Source: DATAAM01 sp036260075
GTDB lineage: Bacteria > Actinomycetota > Acidimicrobiia > Acidimicrobiales > JAHWLA01
Direction: 5' to 3'
Length of the DNA: 17,596 nt
Assembly (NCBI GenBank): GCA_036260075.1
Contig: DATAAM010000100.1
Coordinates: 1-17,596 of the forward strand
Shown here: positions 1-7,403 of the stretch, in pieces
Position numbering within the stretch: position 1 is the first letter of the stretch
Layout: every line of letters begins with the position of its first letter
Translations under genes and position numbers: made by a program
The notes under the pieces: model-generated
The model's input: the letters and a program-made list of their open reading frames with translations, nothing else
Told to the model about the DNA's origin: nothing
The model's database searches: none

Positions 1-18
1 CCCGGCGCATGCGCCGGG
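1..18. terminator. Perfect palindrome at window edge
   Basis: The first 18 bases form a perfect inverted repeat (CCCGGCG arms around CATG). It sits 28 bp before the first gene. It is probably the terminator hairpin of a gene lying left of the window, but no T-tract is visible and the upstream gene cannot be seen. Confidence 0.4.
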
Positions 19-46
19 ATCCCTCCCCCAGAACGCCCGAGACGGC

Positions 47-1600
47 ATGACCGACGGCACCTGGCAGCCCGAGGTCGACGAGCTCCGCCGGCGCGAGGAG
101 CTGGCCCGCCGCATGGGCGGCCCCGACAAGGTCGAGCGCCAGCACGCGGCGGGCAAGCTCACCGTCCGCGAGCGGATCGACGGCCTGCTCGACGCGGGCA
201 CGTTCCACGAGATCGGGGCGCTGGCGGGCCGGGCCACGTACGAGGGCGCCGAGCTCGTCGACTTCTCCCCCGCCAACTTCGTGATGGGACGGGGCCGCAT
301 CGACGGCCGCCCCGTCGTCGTCGGCGGCGACGACTTCACCGTGCGGGGCGGGGCCGCCGACGCCTCCATCTGGCAGAAGCAGGTCATGGCCGAGCAGATG
401 GCCAACGAGCTTCGCCTGCCGATCGTCCGGCTGGTCGACGGCAGCGGAGGCGGCGGCTCGGTGAGGTCGCTGGAGACCATGGGCCGCACGTACGTGCCGT
501 TCAACCCCGGGTGGGAGTGGGTGGTCGCCAACCTGGCCACCGTCCCGGTCGTGAGCCTGGCCCTGGGCTCGGTGGCGGGCCTGGGTGCCGCCCGGGTGGT
601 CAGCAGCCACTTCTCCGCCATGGTGCGCGGCACCTCCCAGGTGTTCGTGGCCGGGCCGCCCGTGGTGGCCCGCCTCGGCGAAGAGGTGGACAAGGAGGCG
701 CTGGGCGGGGCCGACGTCCACGGCCACAACGGCGTGGTCGACGCCGTGGCCGACAGCGAGCAGGACGCCTTCGACCTCGCCCGCCGCTTCCTCTCGTACC
801 TGCCGTCGTCGGCCCACGAGGCGCCGCCCCGAGGGCCCCGCACCGACGATCCCGACCGCCGGCACGACTGGCTGATCGGCGCCGTCCCCCGCAACCGCCG
901 CAGCGCCTACAAGGTCCGCCCGATCGTGGAGGCGGTCGTCGACCGCGGCTCGTTCTTCGAGCTGGGCCCGCTGTGGGGCCGTTCGGCCGTCACCGGGCTG
1001 GCCCGCCTCGACGGCTGGCCCGTGGCGGTGCTGGCGAGCGACCCCTACCACTACGGCGGCGGGTGGACGGCGGCGGCATCGGAGAAGGTGGCCCGCTTCG
1101 TCGACCTGGCCGACACCTTCCACCTCCCGGTGGTGCACCTGGTCGACCAGCCCGGCTTCGTCATCGGCACGAACGCGGAGAAGCAGGGCACGATCCGGGC
1201 GGGCGCCCGGGCCCTGGCCGCCGTCTACCAAGCGTCGGTGCCGTGGTGCTCGGTCATCCTCCGGCGGGTCTTCGGCGTGGCGGGCGCCGCCCACCGGAAC
1301 GCCTCCCGGCTCTCCTACCGCTACGCCTGGCCGTCGGGGGACTGGGGGTCGCTGCCGGTGGAGGGCGGCATCGAGGCGGCGTACAAGGCACAGCTCGAGG
1401 CCGCCGACGACCCCGAGGCGCTCCGGGCCGAGCTCCAGGCCCGGCTCGACCTCGTGCGGTCGCCCTTCCGCACGGCCGAGGCCTTCATGGTCGAGGAGAT
1501 CGTCGACCCCCGCGACACCCGCCCGCTGCTGTGCGAGTTCGCCGAGCTGGCCGCCCCGCTACGGGGCAGCGGCCCGTCCGCCCGCGGCCTGCGTCCCTAG
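47..1600 (+). CDS. Acyl-CoA carboxylase, carboxyltransferase (beta) subunit
   Basis: This 517-residue protein matches the biotin-dependent carboxyltransferase family (propionyl-CoA/acetyl-CoA carboxylase beta subunits, usually about 510-530 residues). These enzymes move the carboxyl group from carboxybiotin to an acyl-CoA in the cytoplasm. The N-terminal half shows the family's start (KLTVRERIDGLLDAGTFHE) and a Gly-rich acyl-CoA-binding region (DGSGGGGSVRSLETMG, about residue 130). The second crotonase-like half shows VDQPGFVIGTNAEKQG (about 370) and a C-terminal RTAEAFMVEEIVDPRDTRP. The biotin carboxylase/carrier subunit is not adjacent. The ATG at 47 has only a weak ribosome site, and the frame stays open to the window edge, so a slightly longer start is possible. 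The substrate (acetyl, propionyl or other acyl-CoA) cannot be told. The gene overlaps the convergent phosphodiesterase gene by 42 bp. Confidence 0.93.
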   Translation: MTDGTWQPEVDELRRREELARRMGGPDKVERQHAAGKLTVRERIDGLLDAGTFHEIGALAGRATYEGAELVDFSPANFVMGRGRIDGRPVVVGGDDFTVRGGAADASIWQKQVMAEQMANELRLPIVRLVDGSGGGGSVRSLETMGRTYVPFNPGWEWVVANLATVPVVSLALGSVAGLGAARVVSSHFSAMVRGTSQVFVAGPPVVARLGEEVDKEALGGADVHGHNGVVDAVADSEQDAFDLARRFLSYLPSSAHEAPPRGPRTDDPDRRHDWLIGAVPRNRRSAYKVRPIVEAVVDRGSFFELGPLWGRSAVTGLARLDGWPVAVLASDPYHYGGGWTAAASEKVARFVDLADTFHLPVVHLVDQPGFVIGTNAEKQGTIRAGARALAAVYQASVPWCSVILRRVFGVAGAAHRNASRLSYRYAWPSGDWGSLPVEGGIEAAYKAQLEAADDPEALRAELQARLDLVRSPFRTAEAFMVEEIVDPRDTRPLLCEFAELAAPLRGSGPSARGLRP

Positions 1601-2371
1601 CACCGACGCCAGCACCGACGGCCTGTCGGTCATGATCCCGTCGACGCCCAAGGCCAGGAGGCGCGCCATCTCCGCGGGCTCGTCGATCGTCCACACGTGC
1701 ACGGCGACCCCTGCCTCGTGCGCCGCCTCCACGAAGGGAGCGTCGACGATGACGGTGTCGCCGTAGGTGGGCGGCACCTGGAGCGCCACGTACGGCACCG
1801 CGTCCGGCCGCCGTCCGTAGAAGAACTCGGCCGTCTCCTTCGTCGCCGCCGACGTGCCGATCTCGGGGGCCGCCTCCCGAAACCGCGCGGTCACCTCGTC
1901 GTCGAACGACGCCACGATCACGTCCTCGGTGCGCCCGTGCTCCCGCAGCACGGCGGCGAGCAACGCCTCGTAGCCCGGCTCCTTCAGGTCGAAGTTCAGG
2001 TAGGTGCCGGGGAACGCCTCCAGCACCTCCTCCACGGTGGGGATGCCGTGGCCCTGCCCCCGCAACGGCCACGGACCGCTCACGTGGTCGACCACCTCGC
2101 CGGGCCGCCACCAGTGCGCGTTGTCGAGCGCCCGCACCTCGGCCAGCGTGAGGTCGGCGATCCGGCCGGAACCGTCGGTCGTGCGGTCGACGGTGCTGTC
2201 GTGGCACACCACCAGGCGGCCGTCGGCGGTGCAGTGCACGTCGAGCTCCAGGGCGTGCGCCCCGGCGTCGACCGCCCGCTGCATCGCCACCAGCGTGCTC
2301 GACGGTCCTTCGCGCGCCCCGCCCTGGTGGGCGTAGTTCAGGACCCGCCGTTCGAGCCAGGGGTTGGCCAC
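1559..2371 (-). CDS. Glycerophosphodiester phosphodiesterase family protein
   Basis: This 270-residue protein has the GDPD TIM-barrel signature: an N-terminal AHQGG (about residues 14-18), then EGPSSTLVAM, LELDVHCTADGRLVVCHD (about 40-57) and RTTDGSG. A late Trp-Thr-Ile-Asp (VHVWTID) and GVDGIMTDRP close the barrel. The family hydrolyses glycerophosphodiesters to glycerol-3-phosphate and an alcohol. The usual HRG is HQG here, which I regard as a subfamily variant rather than damage, since the Glu/Asp/His metal and catalytic motifs remain. There is no signal peptide, so it is probably cytoplasmic. The start is GTG at 2371, without a Shine-Dalgarno site but 8 nt after a TAGCGT -10 element, fitting leaderless transcription. 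The 3' end overlaps the carboxyltransferase gene by 42 bp. Confidence 0.88.
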   Translation of the reverse strand: MANPWLERRVLNYAHQGGAREGPSSTLVAMQRAVDAGAHALELDVHCTADGRLVVCHDSTVDRTTDGSGRIADLTLAEVRALDNAHWWRPGEVVDHVSGPWPLRGQGHGIPTVEEVLEAFPGTYLNFDLKEPGYEALLAAVLREHGRTEDVIVASFDDEVTARFREAAPEIGTSAATKETAEFFYGRRPDAVPYVALQVPPTYGDTVIVDAPFVEAAHEAGVAVHVWTIDEPAEMARLLALGVDGIMTDRPSVLASVLGTQAAGGRAAAP

Positions 2372-2379
2372 AGAGGCGG

Positions 2380-2389
2380 ACGCTAGCCT
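2380..2389. promoter_or_regulatory. Shared bidirectional -10 element, divergent leaderless promoters
   Basis: Only 26 bp separate the start codons of the phosphodiesterase (2371, minus) and the unknown acidic gene (2398, plus). The centre is ACGCTAGCCT. Plus strand TAGCCT (2384-2389) lies 8 nt before ATG; minus strand TAGCGT (2385-2380) lies 8 nt before GTG. Both fit the actinobacterial TANNNT -10 with transcription starting at or next to the start codon. The two hexamers share the central TA. No convincing -35 is visible on either side. The same layout recurs at 3964-3973. Confidence 0.6.
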
Positions 2390-2397
2390 CGCCCACG

Positions 2398-2985
2398 ATG
2401 CTCGACCACGCGTTCCTCGACGTCATCGCGGCGGTGCGGGCCACACTCGAGAGATCGCTCCTCGAGCGCCGGCTCGCCGAGGACTCCCTGACGATGGACC
2501 TGCTCCTCGGCGACCTCGCGTGGGAGACGACGTACGCGTTGCCGGGCGAAGGCGAGGCCCCGCACATCACCGCCGAGATCACCCTGGGCTGGTCGACGTG
2601 GAGCCAGACCGCCTTCCGCAACCAGGTCACAGGCCTGGAGGACGAGGAGCCGCCCGCCGTCGACGTGGAGGTCGTGCTCGCCGTCCGCGACCTGGCCCAC
2701 CGCCCCGACCCCTCCCGCGTGGCCGAGGCGGTGGGCACGGGCCCCGCCATGGGCGACGACCCGTTCGGCGAGGCGGCGCCCGTCGTGGAGGAGCACGCGG
2801 GACGCTTCGCCGTCACCGTCGAGCGGGTGGGGTCCGTCTTCCTCGAGGAGGACGCCCTGAAGACGGCCGACGACCTCCAGGCGGTCTTCGAGCCGCTCGG
2901 GCCCTGGCTGGCCTCGGCACTCGTGCGCCTGGCCGACCTCGGCTTCGAGTTCCTGCCTCCGGAGGACGACGACGAAGGTGGCTAG
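2398..2985 (+). CDS. Unknown acidic protein, 195 residues
   Basis: I do not recognise this family. The protein is cytoplasmic by appearance (no signal peptide or membrane segment) and rich in Asp/Glu, with an acidic tail (PPEDDDEGG). The N-terminal half predicts a helix followed by strands (TTYALPGE..., ITAEITLGWSTWSQTAF). The middle has VDVEVVLAVRDL, and the last third is helical. The ATG at 2398 directly follows a -10 element, so the mRNA is probably leaderless. It is convergent with the PfkB kinase gene: both stop codons are read from the same CTAG at 2982-2985. Codon use is like its neighbours (GC-rich third positions), which supports a real gene. Confidence 0.78.
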   Translation: MLDHAFLDVIAAVRATLERSLLERRLAEDSLTMDLLLGDLAWETTYALPGEGEAPHITAEITLGWSTWSQTAFRNQVTGLEDEEPPAVDVEVVLAVRDLAHRPDPSRVAEAVGTGPAMGDDPFGEAAPVVEEHAGRFAVTVERVGSVFLEEDALKTADDLQAVFEPLGPWLASALVRLADLGFEFLPPEDDDEGG

Positions 2986-3956
2986 AGGAGGTGCGACAGC
3001 GGCACGTGCGGCCGGGCGCCGAGATGCGAGATGACCTCGGCCGCCGCCACGCTGCCCAGCTCGGCGCAGCGCCGCAGCTCGTAGCCGCGGGCCAGGCCGA
3101 ACAGGAACCCGGCGGCGTAGAGGTCGCCCGCCCCCGTGGTGTCGAGCACCCGTGCCACCGGCACGGCGGGCACCGTCAACGTCTCGCCGCCCGCCACGAC
3201 CACGGATCCCTGTTCGCTGCGCGTCACCGCCGCCACCTCGCACAGAGCCCGCACGGCGTCGACGGCCTTGTGGAAGTCGTCGGTCTCGAACAGCGACATG
3301 ATCTCGATCTCGTTGGCGAACAGCACGTCGACCTCGCGCTCCACCAGCTCCCCGAACTCGGCCCGGTGGCGGTCGACGCAGAACGGATCGGACAGCGTGA
3401 ACGCCACCCGTCGGCGGGCGGCGTGCGCCACGGCGATCGCCCGGCGCAGCGCGTCGATGGCCTCCGGCGGGTCCCACAGGTAGCCCTCCAGGTAGGTGAT
3501 GCGGGCCGCCGACAGGAGGTCGACGTCCACGTCGTCCGGCGACAAGCCGGTGGCGGCGCCCAGGTACGTGCACATCGTGCGCTGGGCGTCGGGCGTGACG
3601 AAGACCAGGCAGCGGGCCGTCGGCGGCCCCTCGGCGGCGGGCGGGGTGGCGAAGGTGACGCCCACCGAGCGGATGTCGTGGGCGAACACGGTGCCGAGCT
3701 GGTCGTCGCGGACCTTGCCCACGAAGGCGGCCCGGCCCCCGAAGGAGGCGACGCCGGCCACGGTGTTGGCGGCCGAGCCGCCCGACACCTCGACGGCCGG
3801 CCCCATGTCGGCGTACAGCCGCTCGGCCTGCTCGGCGTCGATCAGCGCCATCGTCCCCTTCACCAAGTCGTGGCGGCGCAGGTCGGCGTCGGTTGCCTGG
3901 GCGATCACGTCGACGATGGCGCTGCCCACGGCCACCACGTCCGTCTCGGGCTCCAT
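2982..3956 (-). CDS. Adenosine-kinase-type PfkB family sugar/nucleoside kinase
   Basis: This 324-residue protein carries both PfkB signatures: GGSAANT at residues 59-65 with the following Gly-rich GRAAFVGKVRDDQLG, and DTTGAGD at 272-278, where the last Asp is the catalytic base. The segments VEVSGGSAANT, TPDAQRTMCTYLG, LEGYLWDPP and LSDPFCVDRHR resemble the group commonly annotated as adenosine kinase in alphaproteobacteria, rather than the mycobacterial AdoK. The likely reaction is ATP-dependent phosphorylation of adenosine or another ribosyl substrate in the cytoplasm. Specificity is inferred. The start at 3956 (ATG) follows TAGCGT by 7 nt with no ribosome site, consistent with a leaderless mRNA. 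It is divergent from the aminopeptidase gene across 25 bp. Confidence 0.88.
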   Translation of the reverse strand: MEPETDVVAVGSAIVDVIAQATDADLRRHDLVKGTMALIDAEQAERLYADMGPAVEVSGGSAANTVAGVASFGGRAAFVGKVRDDQLGTVFAHDIRSVGVTFATPPAAEGPPTARCLVFVTPDAQRTMCTYLGAATGLSPDDVDVDLLSAARITYLEGYLWDPPEAIDALRRAIAVAHAARRRVAFTLSDPFCVDRHRAEFGELVEREVDVLFANEIEIMSLFETDDFHKAVDAVRALCEVAAVTRSEQGSVVVAGGETLTVPAVPVARVLDTTGAGDLYAAGFLFGLARGYELRRCAELGSVAAAEVISHLGARPHVPLSHLL

Positions 3957-3963
3957 GCGGCGG

Positions 3964-3973
3964 ACGCTAGCGT
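3964..3973. promoter_or_regulatory. Perfectly palindromic bidirectional -10 element
   Basis: ACGCTAGCGT is a 10-bp perfect palindrome that places TAGCGT on both strands with a shared central TA. On the plus strand it ends 8 nt before the GTG of the aminopeptidase (3982). On the minus strand it ends 7 nt before the ATG of the kinase (3956). The flanking GGCGGACGCTAGC is also present at 2375-2387, in the other divergent gap. I infer a single symmetric promoter giving two leaderless transcripts. No clear -35 is seen. Confidence 0.62.
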
Positions 3974-3981
3974 CGACGGTC

Positions 3982-6570
3982 GTGCCCGCCGACGCTCCCT
4001 ACCGCCTGCCGCGCACCGTCGAACCCCGTCGTTACGAGCTGACGCTCACGCCCGACCTGGCCGACAGCTCGTTCGCCGGCGAGGAGCGGGTCGAGCTCGT
4101 CGTCCACGAACCGACCGCCGAGATCGTCCTCAACGCGCTCGACCTCGACATCCTCTCCGCCGAGCTGGTGGCGGAGGACGGACGGGGGGTGGCCGGCACG
4201 GTCACGCTCGACACCGAGAACGAGCGCGCCGTCGTCGCGCTCGACGGCCCCGTCGACCCCGGGACCTGGTTCCTCCACCTCACGTTCACGGGAGCGATCA
4301 ACGACCGGCTGCGCGGCTGGTACCGCAGCACATACGCCGCCGACGACGGCACCGAGCACGTCATCGCCGCCACCCAGCTCGAACCCACCGACGCCCGCCG
4401 CGTGTTCCCGTGCTGGGACGAGCCCGACCGCAAGGCCGTCTTCTCCGTCACCTTGATCGTCGACGAAGGCCTCACCGCCGTGTCCAACGGCGCCGTCGTG
4501 GAGGACTCCGACCTCGGCAACGGGAAGCGCCAGGTCCGCTTCGCCGACACCATGCCCATGTCCACCTACCTGGTGGCGGTCGTGGTGGGGCGGCTCGCCG
4601 CCACCGCGCCGCAGGACGCCGCGGGCACGCCGGTGCGAGCGGTGTGCCGGCCGGGCACCGAGCACCTCACCGGGTTCGCCGTGGAGGTCACCGGCCACTC
4701 GCTTCGCTTCTTCGCCGAGTACTTCGACGTGCCGTACCCGGCCGACAAGCTCGACCTCATCGCCCTCCCCGACTTCGCCATGGGGGCCATGGAGAACCTC
4801 GGCGCCGTCACCTTCCGCGAGACGCTGCTCCTGACCGACACCGCCACCGCCTCGCGGGTGGAGCTCGAGCGCATCGCCGACGTGGTGGCTCACGAGGTGG
4901 CCCACATGTGGTTCGGCGACCTCGTCACCATGCGCTGGTGGAACGGGATCTGGCTGAACGAGGCGTTCGCCACCTTCATGGAGCTGCTGTGCGTCGACGC
5001 CTTCCGGCCCGAGTGGCACCGCTGGGTCACGTTCGGCACGACGCGCGGCGCGGCGCTGTCCATCGACGCGCTCGCCTCCACCCGTCCGGTCGAGTTTCCG
5101 GTGGCCCGGCCCAGCGAGGCGGAGGAGATGTTCGACCCCCTCACCTACCAGAAGGGGGCGGGGGTGCTGCGCATGCTCGAGCAGTACCTGGGGCCGGACG
5201 CCTTCCGCCGCGGGATCGCCCGCTACATCGCCCGTCACAGCTACGGCAACACCGAGACCACCGACCTGTGGGACGCCCTCGAGGAGGCCAGCGGCGAGCC
5301 CGCCCGGGCCACGATGGATTCGTGGATCCTCCAAGGCGGCCACCCGGTGGTGGCGGTGGCCGCCGCCGACGACGGCGTGGTGCTGAGCCAAGAGCGCTTC
5401 CGCTTCGCGGGCGAGGCGACCGACGAGACCCGCTGGCGGGTCCCCGTGCTGCTGCGGGCGGGCGTGGGAGGAGAGGTCGTCCACCGCCGGCTCCTGCTCG
5501 ACGAGGAGTCGGCCACCGTCCCCCTCGGCGGCCGCCCCGACTGGGTGGTGGTCAACGAGGGCGGCTGGGGCGTGTACCGCGTGCAGTACGACCCCGTCCT
5601 GTTCCGGGGCCTGCTCGACGGCCTCGGCGGACTCGACGCGCTGGAGCGCTACACGCTGGCGGACGATACGTGGGCGCTGGTCCTGGCCGGGCGGGCGTCG
5701 CTCGACGACTTCCTCGACCTGGCCCGCCTGCTCGCCGCCGACGAGGACAACCCCAACGTCTGGAGTGTGCTCCTCGGCGGCCTGGACCTCCTCGAGCGCT
5801 CGCTGCCCTCGGAGGACAAGGAGGAGGTGCGGTCGCTGGTTGCGACGTTGTGCCGCCCGGTGCTGGAGCGGTTGGGGTGGGCCGCCGAGCCGGGCGAGCC
5901 GGAGACCCGCCGCACGCTTCGGGCCCAGCTCATCCGGGCGTTGGGCGTCCTGGCCGCCGACCCCGAGGTCCGGGAGCGGGCGGCCGAGGTGGTCGAGGCC
6001 CTGGGGCGGGACGTCACCGCTGTCGACCCCGACGTGGCGAGCGCGGCGGTGGCCGTGGCCGCCCACGCGGGCGGCGAGGCGGAGTACGCCGAATACCTGC
6101 GACGGTGGCGAGGCGCAGCCACCCCACAGGAGGAGCAGCGGTACCTCTACGCGCTGGCCGGATTCGAAGACGTGGCCTTGGTGCGGCGCACCCTCAACCT
6201 GTCCCTCGAGGAGGTGCGGTCGCAGAACGGCCCCTTCCTCGTCTCCCTCCTGCTGGCCAACCGGGCGGGCGGGGCCGAGGCGTGGGCGTTCCTCGAAGCG
6301 CGCTGGGACGATGTGCTCGCCCGCTTCCCCGAGCCGCTGGTCGACCGGATGCTCGACGGCATCCTCGTGCACAACACGCCGGAGGCGGCCGCCCGCATCA
6401 GGGCGTTCCTCGAGGCCCACCCGGTACCGGGCCGTGCCCGCCAGGTGCAGCAGCTGCTCGAACGGCTCGACGTGTACGCGGCGTTCCGCCTGCGGGCTAC
6501 AGGCGGGCGAACGACTTCCGCAGCGACGCCCGCGCCCGCTTCAGCGAGCCGCGGATCGCCTCGACGGTGA
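3982..6570 (+). CDS. pepN: M1 family zinc aminopeptidase (aminopeptidase N)
   Basis: This is an 862-residue M1 metallopeptidase. The substrate-anchoring GAMEN motif is at residues 268-272. The zinc site HEVAH is at 304-308, with the third ligand Glu327 in NEAF, giving the exact HEXXH-X18-E spacing. An N-terminal beta-saddle domain precedes it, and a C-terminal helical (ERAP1-like) domain spans about 520-850. The enzyme removes N-terminal residues from peptides. There is no signal peptide, so it is probably cytoplasmic. I chose GTG 3982 because it begins just before the conserved PYRLPRTVEPRRYELTLTPD and lies 8 nt after TAGCGT; the open frame extends much further upstream but overlaps the kinase. 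The last ~24 residues lie antisense to the sigma factor gene (74-bp overlap) and look like a non-conserved tail. Confidence 0.95.
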   Translation: MPADAPYRLPRTVEPRRYELTLTPDLADSSFAGEERVELVVHEPTAEIVLNALDLDILSAELVAEDGRGVAGTVTLDTENERAVVALDGPVDPGTWFLHLTFTGAINDRLRGWYRSTYAADDGTEHVIAATQLEPTDARRVFPCWDEPDRKAVFSVTLIVDEGLTAVSNGAVVEDSDLGNGKRQVRFADTMPMSTYLVAVVVGRLAATAPQDAAGTPVRAVCRPGTEHLTGFAVEVTGHSLRFFAEYFDVPYPADKLDLIALPDFAMGAMENLGAVTFRETLLLTDTATASRVELERIADVVAHEVAHMWFGDLVTMRWWNGIWLNEAFATFMELLCVDAFRPEWHRWVTFGTTRGAALSIDALASTRPVEFPVARPSEAEEMFDPLTYQKGAGVLRMLEQYLGPDAFRRGIARYIARHSYGNTETTDLWDALEEASGEPARATMDSWILQGGHPVVAVAAADDGVVLSQERFRFAGEATDETRWRVPVLLRAGVGGEVVHRRLLLDEESATVPLGGRPDWVVVNEGGWGVYRVQYDPVLFRGLLDGLGGLDALERYTLADDTWALVLAGRASLDDFLDLARLLAADEDNPNVWSVLLGGLDLLERSLPSEDKEEVRSLVATLCRPVLERLGWAAEPGEPETRRTLRAQLIRALGVLAADPEVRERAAEVVEALGRDVTAVDPDVASAAVAVAAHAGGEAEYAEYLRRWRGAATPQEEQRYLYALAGFEDVALVRRTLNLSLEEVRSQNGPFLVSLLLANRAGGAEAWAFLEARWDDVLARFPEPLVDRMLDGILVHNTPEAAARIRAFLEAHPVPGRARQVQQLLERLDVYAAFRLRATGGRTTSAATPAPASASRGSPRR

Positions 6571-7054
6571 CGCCCTCCAAGCGGGCGATCTCGTCGTAGG
6601 ACCACCCCTGCACGTCGCGCAGCTCGATGATGCGCTGCTCGTAAGGCCTGAGCTCCTTGAGCGCGAGCCGGGCTGAGCGGTAGTCGTCCCAGACCTCGAC
6701 CGTCTCGTCGGGCGGCGTCGCCCGGTGCCGGCACGACTCGGCCTCGATGTGCCGGTGGGCGTTCTCCCGCTCCAGGCGACGGCGATGGTCCACGCACAGC
6801 CGCTTGGCGATGGTGGCCACCCATGGCCAGAACGGCCGGGTGTCGGTGAAGCGGTCTATGGACGTCCAGGCCCGCTCGAAGGCCTCCTGGGCGATGGCCT
6901 CGGCGTCGCCCCGGCCGCACAAGGTGCGGCGGCAGAGGTCGACGAGCGGTCGGTAGCAGCGGCGGTAGAGCTCCTCGAACGCAGCAGCTTTGCGTTCCGC
7001 CCCCCACATGGCCTCAGGCAGAGGCTCGAGATGGATCTTCAGGACAACGGCCAC
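6497..7054 (-). CDS. ECF-type RNA polymerase sigma factor (copy 1)
   Basis: This 185-residue ECF sigma factor has region 2 from FEELYRRCYRPLVDLCRR through EAIAQEAFERAW to PFWPWVATIAKRLCVDHRRR. Region 4 ends in GWSYDEIARLEGVTVEAIRGSLKRARASLRK, a typical helix-turn-helix for the -35 element. I chose GTG 7054 because a GGGGGGA ribosome site lies about 7 nt upstream; ATG 7009 (170 residues) is an alternative with a weaker site. No anti-sigma factor gene is next to it. It is closely related to the sigma factor encoded just upstream on the same strand. Its 3' end overlaps the aminopeptidase gene by 74 bp. Its target promoters are unknown. Confidence 0.9.
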   Translation of the reverse strand: MAVVLKIHLEPLPEAMWGAERKAAAFEELYRRCYRPLVDLCRRTLCGRGDAEAIAQEAFERAWTSIDRFTDTRPFWPWVATIAKRLCVDHRRRLERENAHRHIEAESCRHRATPPDETVEVWDDYRSARLALKELRPYEQRIIELRDVQGWSYDEIARLEGVTVEAIRGSLKRARASLRKSFARL

Positions 7055-7169
7055 CCGAAACGGTCCCCCCTTGTCCCCCCTGTACCGTTGGGTTACTTCC
7101 CCCGAGTGTCCCCAGTTCGCCGCTCGGACGGGCCATTCCTGCCGGGGCGACGGGATTTTCGGCCCGAGG

Positions 7170-7403
7170 ATGACACGACCGCCTCCATCAGACGTAAAAC
7201 AGGGTGTGAGCTGCAGCCGTCGACCCCCGAGTGCGGATGCCGCCGCCCTGGAGCTCGTCCTGGACGACGTGACAGTGCGGCGCTTGGAGGCGCAGGCGAC
7301 TCGGCGCGGCGTGGAGATAGGCCAGCTGCTCCTCGAGATCATCACCACCGCGGCCGACTCGCCTCTGGACGAGGCGGTGCAGGCCGCCTCAGGGGGTCGC
7401 TGA
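7170..7403 (+). CDS. Possible small ribbon-helix-helix-like protein
   Basis: This is a doubtful 77-residue ORF between the two sigma factor genes on the opposite strand. Its last ~50 residues (ALELVLDDVTVRRLEAQATR then GVEIGQLLLEIITTAAD) have the strand-helix-helix pattern and sequence flavour of ribbon-helix-helix antitoxin or CopG-like proteins. The N-terminal 25 residues are Pro/Ser/Arg-rich and may not be translated; GTG 7206 is an alternative start. No strong ribosome site is visible at either. No toxin gene is adjacent. The 3' end overlaps sigma factor copy 2 by 15 bp. Third-position GC is high across the conserved part, which is the main support. Confidence 0.4.
   Translation: MTRPPPSDVKQGVSCSRRPPSADAAALELVLDDVTVRRLEAQATRRGVEIGQLLLEIITTAADSPLDEAVQAASGGR

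Noticed and set aside
511..1635. Long Arg/Gly/Pro-rich open frame inside the carboxyltransferase gene
   Set aside because: Frame shadow of a clear gene in high-GC DNA; composition is typical of an out-of-frame read.
2364..6599. A 1411-codon open frame on the plus strand
   Set aside because: Runs out of frame through three recognisable genes on both strands; extremely Arg/Gly/Pro-rich and without motifs.
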